From positions 1 through 50,185 of the forward strand of contig NKIM01000035.1 in the NCBI GenBank assembly GCA_002255955.1: DNA of 50,185 bases. Direction: 5' to 3'. The position numbers and the translations under genes are program-made. Within the stretch, counting starts at the first letter, position 1. The number at the start of each line of letters is the position of its first letter. This DNA is from Burkholderiales bacterium PBB2 (GTDB lineage: Bacteria; Pseudomonadota; Gammaproteobacteria; Burkholderiales; Burkholderiaceae_C). Shown here piece after piece: positions 43,515 to 50,185 of this stretch. The notes under the pieces were generated by a model. The model did not search any database and was not told where the DNA came from. It was given only the letters and a program-made list of their open reading frames with translations.

Positions 43515-44606
43515 ATGCCGGCGTCTGAGCCGCAGGCGGCCGCGTTCGCCCCCGAGACGGCCACGCACTGCCGCTGCGCGCTTGTGCTGCTACCCGGCGC
43601 CGCGCTCTTGTCGGTGGCCGGCGTGCTGGAAGCCTTGCAGCGTGCCAATGCGCTGCAAACGGCCTGCCGCTACGACTGGCGCTGCTTCACGCTGGAGGGC
43701 CAAGCGCCCGCCTGGCCCGGCCTGGCGCTGCTGGCGCCCGAGACGGTGCCGCTGCGAGGCGAAGAGGGGGGCGAAGAGGGGGGCAAAGAAGGCAGTGAAG
43801 AAGGTGGCGGCGCAGGGCTGGACGCCGAGCTCCTGCTGGTCTTCAGCGGCGAGGCTGCGCTGGATGATGAACGCCTTTTGTTCTGGCTGCGCCGGCAGGC
43901 GCAGCTCGGAGCCGAGCGCATGGCCATCGCCGGCATCGATGGTGGCAGCGCCTGGCTGGCCGCTGCCGGCCTGCTGGAAGGCGAGCGCGCCACCGTGGCC
44001 AGCGAATGGATCGAGGCCTTGCAGGAAGAGCAGCCGGCCGTGGTCTGGAGCGACAAGGTCTGGGAGATGAATGCTTCGGGCCTGCGCATGAGCTGTGCCG
44101 GCGGCAGCGCCAGCGTCGATCTGATGACCGCCTGGCTGGGCCGCCGCCACGGCGAGCGTCTGGCGCAAGACCTGACCCTGGCCCTGGGCCTGGAGCGCGC
44201 GCGCGGGCGCGATGAGCGCCAGCGCCGCCCCGTGGCCGAGCAGCGCGGCAACAGCCCCAAGCTGGCCGAGGCCCTGAGCCTGATGGAGGCCAATCTGGCC
44301 GAGCCCCTGCCGACTGAGGAGGTGGCGCGCCTGGTGGGCGTGTCGCGCCGCCAGCTCGAGCGCCTGTTCAAACAGCATCTCGACGCGCTGCCCTCGCGCT
44401 ACTACCTGGAGCTGCGCCTGAACCGCGCGCGCCGCCTGTTGCAGCAGAGCAGCCAGTCGATTCTGCAGATCGGCCTGAGCTGCGGCTTTTCCTCGGGCCC
44501 GCATTTTTCAAACGCCTACAAAGCCCATTTCGACAAGACCCCGCGCGACGAGCGCAGCCAACGCGCGGCGGCCTGGCGCCGCCCGGCAGGAGAGAGCCCC
44601 CCATGA
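43515..44606 (+). CDS. GlxA/ArgR-like AraC-family regulator
   Basis: 363 residues from ATG 43515; GTG 43485 and TTG 43467 are alternatives. N-terminal DJ-1/PfpI-like domain (VLLPGAALLSVAGVLEALQRAN, IAGIDGGSAWLAAAGLLEG) and C-terminal AraC helix-turn-helix pair (LVGVSRRQLERLFKQHL, ILQIGLSCGFSSGPHFSNAY). This is the layout of P. aeruginosa ArgR, which activates aot and aru/ast genes with arginine. An acidic Gly/Glu repeat (EEGGEEGGKEGSEEGG, from tandem DNA near 43760-43800) is inserted in the first domain. Its TGA overlaps the ATG of the next gene. Likely controls this operon. Confidence 0.88.
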   Translation: MPASEPQAAAFAPETATHCRCALVLLPGAALLSVAGVLEALQRANALQTACRYDWRCFTLEGQAPAWPGLALLAPETVPLRGEEGGEEGGKEGSEEGGGAGLDAELLLVFSGEAALDDERLLFWLRRQAQLGAERMAIAGIDGGSAWLAAAGLLEGERATVASEWIEALQEEQPAVVWSDKVWEMNASGLRMSCAGGSASVDLMTAWLGRRHGERLAQDLTLALGLERARGRDERQRRPVAEQRGNSPKLAEALSLMEANLAEPLPTEEVARLVGVSRRQLERLFKQHLDALPSRYYLELRLNRARRLLQQSSQSILQIGLSCGFSSGPHFSNAYKAHFDKTPRDERSQRAAAWRRPAGESPP

Positions 44607-45679
44607 ACCTCATTGAGCCGCACGATCCGCGCGCGCTTGTCTTGCGCCCGGTGGCGCTGCCCGACCTGGCGGCGCTGGAGCGCATCGCCGCCGCCAGCGA
44701 GCATGGCATCAGCTCCTTGCCGCATGACCGCGAGCAGCTGCGCCAGCGCATCGCCCACTCGATCGAGTCCTTTGCCAGCGCCGACGATGCCAGTGGCGAA
44801 GAGCGTTATCTCTTTGTGCTGGAGGACCTGGCCCGGGGCGAGGTGGTGGGCTGCAGCGGCATCGCCGCCAGCGCCGCTTTCCATGACCGCTTCTACAGCT
44901 ACCGCAATGAGTTCGTGGTCCACGCCAGCGCCGCCTTGGGCGAGAGCCACCGACTGCACACCCTGCATCTGTGCCACGACCTGACCGGCTACACCTTGCT
45001 CACCTCCTTCTACATCGACCCGGCCTATGCCGAGGGCCCGGCGCCGCAGCTGCTCTCGCGCGCCCGCCTGCTCTTCATCCTGCGCCATCTGGGGCGCTTC
45101 AACGACCGCATCGCGGCCGAGAGCCCGGGCCTGGCCGACGAGGCCGGGCAAAGCCCCTTCTGGGACGCGGTGGGCCGGCGATTCTTCGACATGGACTACC
45201 CGCAGGCCGAAGCCGTTACCGGCGGGCGCAGCAAGTCCTTCATTGCCGACCTGATGCCGCAGTCGCCCATCTACGTGCCCCTGCTGCCCGAGGCCGCGCA
45301 GTTCGCCATCGGCCAGCTGCACCCGGTGGGCGAGCTGCCGTTTTCCATTCTGCAGGACGAGGGTTTCGATGCCGACAGCTATATCGACATCTTCGACGGC
45401 GGCCCCACGGTCGAGGCCAGCCTGCACCTGCTGCGCAGCGTGCGCCACGCCCGCGAGCTGAGCGTGCGCGCCGACGCCATGGCCCTGGGCCAGCCGGTCT
45501 GGCACCTGGCGGTTCACAACGCCCGGCCGGGCTTTCGCGCCGTCTTGGCCGAGCTGCCACCGGCCGCCCAGGCCCTGGCGCCGGGGCATGAGGCCGTGCA
45601 ACGCCTCGGCCTGAGCGAGGGCCAAAGCTTGTGGGTGACGCCGCTGCAGCCCGAAGCGCAGGAAAGGAGCCGGCCATGA
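44603..45679 (+). CDS. astA: Arginine N-succinyltransferase, first subunit
   Basis: 358 residues. First step of the arginine succinyltransferase pathway: succinyl-CoA plus arginine to N2-succinylarginine. AstA/AruF-family features: ASEHGISSLPHDREQL, SYRNEFVVHASAALGESHR, HDLTGYTLLTSFYIDP, SPFWDAVGRRFFDMDYPQA and ILQDEGFDADSYIDIFDGG. ATG 44603 overlaps the regulator stop (ATGA) and has AGGAG upstream. Followed by a coupled second subunit. Later pathway genes (astB, astC, astD, astE) are not in the window. Confidence 0.92.
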   Translation: MNLIEPHDPRALVLRPVALPDLAALERIAAASEHGISSLPHDREQLRQRIAHSIESFASADDASGEERYLFVLEDLARGEVVGCSGIAASAAFHDRFYSYRNEFVVHASAALGESHRLHTLHLCHDLTGYTLLTSFYIDPAYAEGPAPQLLSRARLLFILRHLGRFNDRIAAESPGLADEAGQSPFWDAVGRRFFDMDYPQAEAVTGGRSKSFIADLMPQSPIYVPLLPEAAQFAIGQLHPVGELPFSILQDEGFDADSYIDIFDGGPTVEASLHLLRSVRHARELSVRADAMALGQPVWHLAVHNARPGFRAVLAELPPAAQALAPGHEAVQRLGLSEGQSLWVTPLQPEAQERSRP

Positions 45680-46440
45680 GCGCCGCAGCAGCAACTGACT
45701 TCGGCCGCCTGCGCCCCTGGCGCGCCGAAGACGCCGCCCACATCCGCGCGGCCGGCTGGCGCAACCAGACCGGTGCCGCCCTGCAGCTGGACGCCCCCGC
45801 CGAGCAATGGCTGCTGCTGGCGGACCCGGAGGACGAGCGGCCGCTGGCCTGCCTGCGTCTGGTGGCGCGCCTGGGCCAGGCGCCGCTGCCGCGCTACAGC
45901 TACCACCTGGGCCAGATCGTGCACGCCGCCGCCGAGTTGGGCCTGTTCCGCGCCCAGCGGACCTTGCTGCTGGGCAATGACCACACGGGCGAGAGCGAGC
46001 TGGCCGATCTGGCCTGCGCGCCGGAGCTGGATGCGGCCCAGCAGCAGACCGCCCTGCAGCGCCTGATGCGCGCGGCCCTGGAATCCATGGCCGCCCACCC
46101 TGAGCGTTATGGTCGCCAGCTCCTGATCGAACTGGCCGGCCCCCGCGATGCGTCCGGCGCCTCGCCCTTCTGGCAAGGCCTGGGCGCGCATTTCTTCAGC
46201 GGCGACCCGGCCGCCGCCGAAGCGCGCCTCGGCGAGGCCTGGCGCAGCCACCTCGCCGCCTTGCTGCCGCGCCAGACCTTGTACCTGTCTTTCCTCAGCC
46301 CCGAGGCGCAAGCCGCCGTGGGGCAGGTGGGTGATGCAGGCCGTGCTGCCGCAGCGGCAGCGGCCTCACTCGGCTTTGCCGACTCCAGCCATGTGCGGAT
46401 TGATGATGGTGGGCCGGTGTGGGGCTTGCGGCTGCGCTGA
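45676..46440 (+). CDS. Arginine N-succinyltransferase, second subunit (short)
   Basis: 254 residues. Same fold as the preceding subunit: LPRYSYHLGQIVHAAAELG, LFRAQRTLLLGNDHTGESE, SPFWQGLGAHFFSGDPA, LGFADSSHVRIDDGGP. P. aeruginosa has a two-subunit enzyme (AruF/AruG) with both chains near 340 residues; this one is about 90 shorter, mainly at the N-terminal GNAT half and the C-terminus. ATG 45676 overlaps the previous stop and has AAAGGAG. Last gene of the operon; native G+C ends soon after it. Confidence 0.85.
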   Translation: MSAAAATDFGRLRPWRAEDAAHIRAAGWRNQTGAALQLDAPAEQWLLLADPEDERPLACLRLVARLGQAPLPRYSYHLGQIVHAAAELGLFRAQRTLLLGNDHTGESELADLACAPELDAAQQQTALQRLMRAALESMAAHPERYGRQLLIELAGPRDASGASPFWQGLGAHFFSGDPAAAEARLGEAWRSHLAALLPRQTLYLSFLSPEAQAAVGQVGDAGRAAAAAAASLGFADSSHVRIDDGGPVWGLRLR

Positions 46441-46463
46441 CGCAGGGGTCGTCGACCGCAAGT

Positions 46464-46808
46464 TCAATGCCCAGATTGGGCCGGGGTGGCCGCGCGAAGC
46501 GCGTCCAGGGCCTCGGTCAGCACGGCCTCCCCCATCGTCCGCCGAATCAAGTCGTGGAGCTTGCCCTCCGAAAACTCCTTCCAGCTGCATTGGGTGGAGC
46601 CGGATGCGTGGGCATAACGCCCGGTGGCGGCGCAAATGGTGCCGTTGTCAAAGAGGAAGAGTTCGTAGAGATCGCCGCCCGGGATGTCGAGCGTCCAGCT
46701 TCGAAGGGTCTTGGGAGCGGTGTATCTGCGGGGCACCATGCTTGAGCTTGGGCGGGCCTGCTTGTTCCCGAAGAGCCGGGTCACCCAGTGGATGAACACG
46801 CGGCGCAT
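46464..46808 (-). CDS. Unknown protein coupled to PQQ-propeller gene
   Basis: 114 residues, no family recognised. Basic N-terminus (IHWVTRLFGNK), a central beta-rich part (SWTLDIPGGDLYELFLFDNG) and a helical C-terminus (LHDLIRRTMGEAVLTEALDAL). Its ATG overlaps the stop of the upstream gene (TGATG), indicating translational coupling and a joint function. Convergent with the arginine genes, 23 bases away. G+C lower than the operon next to it. Confidence 0.65.
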   Translation of the reverse strand: MRRVFIHWVTRLFGNKQARPSSSMVPRRYTAPKTLRSWTLDIPGGDLYELFLFDNGTICAATGRYAHASGSTQCSWKEFSEGKLHDLIRRTMGEAVLTEALDALRAATPAQSGH

Positions 46809-47920
46809 CAGCGAAGGCCTGATTCTGTAGCGAGTGACGGGTCGCTGCCGAGCTCGTAGGCCGACACATGAGGTCCGTGGGTCACGAACATCCGCCCTTG
46901 GGCGAGCGCAATGCCGCCCGCCGAAGAGGGCTGTGTCTTGAGTCGAAACTCGGATTCAGGGGCGCCGGAACTGGCGCCGATACGGCAGATGACGCCATCA
47001 TGGGTCAGATAGAGCAGGCCCTGCTCGCCGACCGGCAGCGGTGCGCCGCACAGGCCCCGCGCTTCTTGCATTTGCCAGGCGATGGACAGGGACAGCTTCT
47101 CGCCAAACAAGCCTCGGGACGCCTTCACGTCAAGGGCAGTGATCGAGTCGGCGCCTGGGCGGAGGTTGTCGCGCCAGACGTAGAACCGGCCTTCGCTCGG
47201 GCCTTGCACCAGTCTGAGCGTTTGGTTCTGATCTTCGAGCGGCAGTTCGGCAAGCAGCTTGCCACCCGCCGCATCACGGATCTGGAGCGCGCGGCTGTTG
47301 CAGACATAGAGCCGCTTGCCCGAGACGATGGGGTTGTAAAAGTAGAGGCTGTCCGTGATCGACCACCCGCTCTTGCCGGTCTCAAGCGACAGGCTGTGAA
47401 GCGAGCATCTCGAGGGCTCGTCCATCCGGGTGCTGGCTGCGGCGCTGTGGAACACGCGGCCATCGGCCATCGTGAGTGGATAGGCGTGGCCGCCGCCATC
47501 AAATTTCCACAAGGGTTCGCCCGAGTGCCGGTTCAGGCACCAGGTGAACTTCGCGCCGCCCGCGATCTCGGCAAAGACCAGCCGATCACCTGACAGAACA
47601 GGCACGCCGATATTCCTTCCACACTCAGGCCCCTGCCAGATCCGCTGCCCTTGCGCGTCGAGCGCATGAATGGATCCTTCAAAGCTGCTCCAGTAGGTGA
47701 TGTCGCCAGCGGCGACCGGCTCGTTGCCGACGTGATCGATCAGACAGCTCCAGATTTCACGGCCCGTCGCCGCCTCGAAGGCGCACAGCTTGCTTTGAAA
47801 GAAGCCTGCTTTTTCATAGTGAAAGCAAACAAGAACCCGGTCACCGGCGATGACCGGCCGCCGTGCCTGAACGCGCCGCTCCTTCGGCAACTTGAAAGAC
47901 CATTTCAGTTGTGCCTCCAT
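46808..47920 (-). CDS. PQQ-like beta-propeller repeat protein, cytosolic
   Basis: 370 residues. Repeated blades of PQQ/BamB type: LCAFEAATGREIWSCLID, IHALDAQGQRIWQGPE, LNRHSGEPLWKFDGGG, LSLETGKSGWSITDSL. No signal peptide or lipobox, so unlike BamB it should stay in the cytoplasm; ligand unknown. GAGGAGG lies upstream of ATG 47920. About 60% G+C. It overlaps by one base with the small gene downstream. Paired cytosolic propeller plus small partner in an accessory region could be a defence or toxin-immunity pair, but nothing confirms that. Confidence 0.8.
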   Translation of the reverse strand: MEAQLKWSFKLPKERRVQARRPVIAGDRVLVCFHYEKAGFFQSKLCAFEAATGREIWSCLIDHVGNEPVAAGDITYWSSFEGSIHALDAQGQRIWQGPECGRNIGVPVLSGDRLVFAEIAGGAKFTWCLNRHSGEPLWKFDGGGHAYPLTMADGRVFHSAAASTRMDEPSRCSLHSLSLETGKSGWSITDSLYFYNPIVSGKRLYVCNSRALQIRDAAGGKLLAELPLEDQNQTLRLVQGPSEGRFYVWRDNLRPGADSITALDVKASRGLFGEKLSLSIAWQMQEARGLCGAPLPVGEQGLLYLTHDGVICRIGASSGAPESEFRLKTQPSSAGGIALAQGRMFVTHGPHVSAYELGSDPSLATESGLR

Positions 47921-47944
47921 CAGAACCCTGACCTCCTCTCAGGT

Positions 47945-48054
47945 GCAAAACGTGTGAATTGAGCTTCAAGTAGCGGCTGGGCAAGCAAGGCCAAGAATGA
48001 ACTGGAGCTTGAAGTGGGTATGCGTTGCCCGTCGGATCGAGCGACTGGTTGGGT
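47945..48054 (-). other. Degenerate attC-like site
   Basis: ACCCAAC core (minus strand, 48054-48048) to GTTTTGC (47951-47945), 110 bases. The right-hand flank AATTCACACGTT is the same as in the good attC at 48902. The cores do not pair well and the core of the cassette start (GTTGTCA) does not match ACCCAAC. Confidence 0.35.
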
Positions 48055-48079
48055 TTGCCTATGCCGGTGCAGCTCACCC

Positions 48080-48397
48080 CTACTTCCCTTGAGCAGGATA
48101 GATACCGGAAACCTTCCAGCCTCGTTCTGGCGCATCATCGATATACCCATCGAAGTCGAGGTTATCTATTAGAAAGGATACGGTGTACTCATCTTCGACT
48201 CGACACCGAAAGCTTTGACATTCCGTACTCCACTCGCTCGAAGTAATTTTCTGAACACGGAGGAGCGGCCACTGAATCTCTTGTCCAGGAACAGGCGCAA
48301 ATGGAAGAACTTCCTCACGGGTGAGAACCGCAAAACGTGCTTTCGGATCTTCGTGCTGCGCGTCGAAGACGTATTTGAGGAATTCGACTTTGAACAT
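48080..48397 (-). CDS. Cassette gene, unknown small protein
   Basis: 105 residues, no signal peptide, no family recognised. Acidic, aromatic-rich, one compact domain by look: KYVFDAQHEDPKARFAVLT, WPLLRVQKITSSEWSTEC, VSFLIDNLDFDGYIDDAPE. The ATG at 48397 lies directly at the end of the upstream recombination site, typical of cassettes with no leader. About 53% G+C, far below the neighbouring operons. Confidence 0.65.
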   Translation of the reverse strand: MFKVEFLKYVFDAQHEDPKARFAVLTREEVLPFAPVPGQEIQWPLLRVQKITSSEWSTECQSFRCRVEDEYTVSFLIDNLDFDGYIDDAPERGWKVSGIYPAQGK

Positions 48398-48528
48398 GAC
48401 AACCGTTTGAATGTGGGGAATAGCGTTCGAGCAAACCGGCCCGCGACGGCAGGACGCCGTAGGGCCAGAATGAAATGAGGCCCGTAGGCGGCGTGCCGTT
48501 GTGGGTCCGGTTGAAAAAATGGTTAGGC
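48397..48528 (-). other. attC-like site, 132 bases
   Basis: Minus strand starts GCCTAAC (48528-48522), which matches the GTTAGGC start of its own cassette, and contains a long palindrome (CCGG, CGGCA and GCCG blocks pairing around 48455). The far core is GTTGTCA, a poor fit to GTTRRRY. Confidence 0.55.
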
Positions 48529-48539
48529 GGCTGGTTCAT

Positions 48540-48884
48540 TCAAAGGCCTGGTAACGGCACTGCCCAGTATGCCTCTGACTTGGAGAGCACGGCCTTGGCG
48601 CACCACGGCTTGGAGGCTTTCCGTGCCTCTGCCGAGGCAACCTCCGTTGCGCTCAACGGGCGCCAGCTGGATCCTCGACGATAGCCTGTTGCCACCTGAA
48701 CGTTGAATGGATGCCTCATGAGCGCGGCGCCTTGTGCCTCAGCTAGCGAATCTGAATTAGCGCCACCTGCAGTAGCAGGATTGGCAAGCTGCACGGGATC
48801 GTCCTCCCAGTCGCAGACCGGGCAAATTTCGTATGAACCGTACTCGCCTTCGCGGGTAAGGACGCCGCAGTATGGGCATGGCAT
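48540..48884 (-). CDS. Cassette gene, CPCC-family cysteine-rich protein
   Basis: 114 residues from ATG 48884 (GTG 48893 also possible). N-terminal zinc-ribbon-like module MPCPYCGVLTREGEYGSYE, ICPVCDWEDDPVQ, then GGANSDSLAEAQ, the signature of the CPCC family. Four Cys in two CPxC pairs probably bind zinc. Function unknown; family members are frequent in accessory DNA. Starts 17-24 bases after the attC core and ends 12 bases before the next one. Confidence 0.8.
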   Translation of the reverse strand: MPCPYCGVLTREGEYGSYEICPVCDWEDDPVQLANPATAGGANSDSLAEAQGAALMRHPFNVQVATGYRRGSSWRPLSATEVASAEARKASKPWCAKAVLSKSEAYWAVPLPGL

Positions 48885-48901
48885 ATCGCGCACGGGAAAC
48901 C

Positions 48902-48959
48902 GCCTAACGTGTGAATTCAGAGGCCGCCGTAGGCGGTCCTCTGGAATGAAGGGTTAGCC
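48902..48959 (-). other. attC recombination site, 58 bases
   Basis: Minus strand: GGCTAAC, then CCTTCATTCC, stem AGAGG-CCGCC around TAC, CTCTGAATTCACAC, GTTAGGC. Compact attC form with both simple cores, inner palindrome, and the GGCTAAC core complementary to the start of its own cassette. The best-supported site in the array. Confidence 0.85.
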
Positions 48960-48960
48960 A

Positions 48961-49467
48961 TCATTTGGCCTCCACAGTCGCGCGTGTGCCCCGCCGAAGA
49001 ATCGCTCTCAGGGACTTCCCATTGTGGCGAAGATCGTCGATCAACCAGCAGCCGGAAGCTGCGCGAACAAGATGAACATCGGAAACCTTCGCGCGCGGAT
49101 GACTCTCCGGCGCCAAGCGAAATTGGTATTGAAGTCTAACGATGACTTTTTCTCCGCTCCGGTTGACCAGCGCGCCCTTGGCATCCGGAGAAGCGGTACC
49201 GTCCTGAGCATCTGTCCAGAAGTCCCAGTCAACTGCGCCGACGTCGCCAGCTTTCAAGTTTTGCTGGATGTTCGCCGCTACGAGTGCCCGCAACGACTCG
49301 CTGAGTGGCGGAGATCCAGCCCCGTCATGGATGAAGTCGTAATGGTGCTTGTAGAGCGCCACTGCAGCGACCACAGGGGACTCGTTCGAGCATGTTTGCG
49401 CGTAAGCCGTGGCGCTCACAGAAGCGGCAACAGCGATGATCACTGCAGAACGAATTAGGGCGCGCAT
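48961..49467 (-). CDS. Cassette gene, secreted DUF3828-like protein
   Basis: 168 residues from ATG 49467. Signal peptide (about 1-23, SVSATAYAQ). Mature part resembles DUF3828-type proteins: ALYKHHYDFIHDGAG, LSESLRALVAANIQ, DWDFWTDAQDG, then a strand-rich half with GCWLIDDLRHNGKSL. Two Cys (near 25 and 143) could pair. The stop abuts the attC, and the start lies 9 bases after the GTTAGCC core, normal cassette spacing. Role unknown. Confidence 0.75.
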   Translation of the reverse strand: MRALIRSAVIIAVAASVSATAYAQTCSNESPVVAAVALYKHHYDFIHDGAGSPPLSESLRALVAANIQQNLKAGDVGAVDWDFWTDAQDGTASPDAKGALVNRSGEKVIVRLQYQFRLAPESHPRAKVSDVHLVRAASGCWLIDDLRHNGKSLRAILRRGTRATVEAK

Positions 49468-49475
49468 TCGATGAT

Positions 49476-49616
49476 GGCTAACGTGTTGTATGTCGATCGT
49501 TAACGAATTTTGCACAACATTTGAGCATGCGCACGAGGCCTAGACCGGCCCCACAAACCCGATCAGCTTTCCTGCCCTGTACCGAGTTGTGTGTCATTGC
49601 ATACGTCGGGTTACTC
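49476..49616 (-). other. attC-like site, 141 bases
   Basis: Minus strand GAGTAAC (49616-49610, overlapping the end of the GFA gene) to GTTAGCC (49482-49476). The end flanks are mirror-like (GTATG blocks). The inner palindrome is imperfect. Could instead be a secondary insertion site or attI remnant. Nothing else is seen in 49468-49610. Confidence 0.45.
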
Positions 49617-50027
49617 ATCCAGAAACTTCCAGGTATCCGCCCCGTCAAACCTGCGCACGCGCACGGAGGCGATCAGCTGCGGATCGAAGTTACCGAGGTG
49701 GATGCCATGTTTGGCGCCGGGCTCGGGTGAAATGGGCTCCCAATGGGTCACGCTGCCGCAGTGGGCGCAGCGCACGGTTCGCAGGGGCTTGTCGCCTTGG
49801 ACGTAGGCCTGTTGCGGTAGCGCGCCTGGCGCGGTTTCGATCTTCACCGCGCCCCACTCGAAATACACCCAGGGTCCGTCGACCCGGCGGCACAGCGAGC
49901 AGTTGCAGGAGGAGGCCGTCTCGGGCGTGTTGGGCAGGGTGAGGCGGACGGCGCCGCAATGACAGGAACCTTGGTGCTGAAGATGTTGCATCTTCTCTTG
50001 CTGCTGCTGCTGCTGTTGCTTCTGCAT
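49611..50027 (-). CDS. GFA-family zinc protein
   Basis: 138 residues. Mss4-like fold with zinc ligands in GSCHCGAVRLTL, SSCNCSLCRR and CAHCGSVTHW. Family name comes from a glutathione-dependent formaldehyde-activating enzyme, a role that is doubtful for most members. N-terminus has a run of Gln (residues 4-10) from CTG-type triplets; ATG 49991 downstream would remove it. ATG 50027 has AGAGG upstream. The longer frame to 50183 is low-complexity and rejected. Higher G+C than the cassettes, so it may be chromosomal. Confidence 0.82.
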   Translation of the reverse strand: MQKQQQQQQQEKMQHLQHQGSCHCGAVRLTLPNTPETASSCNCSLCRRVDGPWVYFEWGAVKIETAPGALPQQAYVQGDKPLRTVRCAHCGSVTHWEPISPEPGAKHGIHLGNFDPQLIASVRVRRFDGADTWKFLDE

Positions 50028-50078
50028 GGTTGGAGGCCTCTGGCTTGGTGGGTCAAAGAGGATGGCGGAATGACTGAA

Positions 50079-50185
50079 TGAATGGAGGGATGGATGGATG
50101 GAAGAGAACGAGCGTAGGTGTTTGCGCGCAAAAAAAGAGTAGCGCAGGCGTGCGAGCAGGGGCAAGGGCAAGGGTAAGGGCAAGG
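50079..50185. repeat. Short tandem repeats at right edge
   Basis: ATGG units around 50080-50100 and GGGCAA/GGGTAA hexamers from 50159 to the window end, possibly continuing. No gene seen from 50028 to the edge. Confidence 0.6.

Larger units (their letters stand above)
47945..49616 (-). mobile_element. Integron-type gene cassette array (no integrase in window)
   Basis: Three short minus-strand genes are each followed by a recombination-site-like palindrome. Two cassettes show the diagnostic match between the core at their start and the complementary core at their end: GTTAGCC (49476-49482) with GGCTAAC (48953-48959), and GTTAGGC (48902-48908) with GCCTAAC (48522-48528). Outer ends are less certain. 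G+C falls to about 53% in places. Confidence 0.7.

Noticed and set aside
50159-50185. GGGTAA-like hexamers as telomere-type repeat
   Set aside because: Only about four mixed units at the window edge; simple repeat is enough.

Overview
The window is about 70% G+C. Its content (isoquinoline 1-oxidoreductase-type genes, DUF3309, arginine succinyltransferase pair, cyclic glucan synthase, many outer-membrane receptors) suggests a Burkholderiales bacterium of the Roseateles/Paucibacter/Rubrivivax kind. This is an inference from gene families and composition, not from a marker gene. No rRNA, tRNA or CRISPR array was seen.

Layout. (1) 1-9.0 kb, minus strand: an operon of an OmpA-family protein, a small membrane protein and a giant cyclic beta-1,2-glucan synthase (NdvB) that runs off the left edge. 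The NdvB gene changes base composition sharply near 4.2 kb. (2) 9.1-16 kb: a stress/envelope block with a di-iron hydroxylase-like membrane protein, two tandem Crp/Fnr-type regulators, Dps, an RcnB-like protein, a two-subunit molybdenum hydroxylase (IorAB type) and a DUF3309 peptide. Four promoters here share one palindromic operator at the same distance from a -10-like hexamer, as expected for class II activation by a Crp/Fnr-type protein. (3) 16-19.8 kb: signalling genes (degenerate GGDEF protein, soluble histidine kinase divergent from a NarL-type regulator, stand-alone receiver) and a periplasmic protein with three Cys-x10-Cys repeats. (4) 19.8-30.3 kb: MocR regulator divergent from a PaiB-like protein, acetyltransferase, AmpG-like MFS transporter, secreted subtilase, ETF-ubiquinone oxidoreductase, SDR, YceH, small lipoprotein.

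(5) 30.3-46.4 kb is the most interesting part: an apparent cyanophycin-scavenging locus. Two exported S51 cyanophycinases with complete catalytic triads are each divergent from a TonB-dependent receptor, forming a duplicated receptor/hydrolase module. Downstream lie a zinc hydrolase resembling CphZ/AotO (beta-Asp-Arg dipeptide hydrolase), a YfcC-type permease, an ArgR-like GlxA-family regulator and two arginine N-succinyltransferase subunits. The proposed flow is: extracellular or periplasmic cyanophycin is cut to beta-Asp-Arg, dipeptides cross the outer membrane through the receptors and the inner membrane through the permease, CphZ releases Asp and Arg, and Arg enters the succinyltransferase pathway. 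No cyanophycin synthetase is present in the window, which favours scavenging over storage.

(6) 46.4-50.2 kb has lower G+C and looks like accessory DNA: a PQQ-type propeller gene with an overlapping partner, then a short integron-type array of minus-strand gene cassettes (unknown protein, CPCC-family protein, DUF3828-like secreted protein) separated by attC or attC-like sites, then a GFA-family zinc protein. No integrase gene is in the window; the array continues toward or past the right edge.
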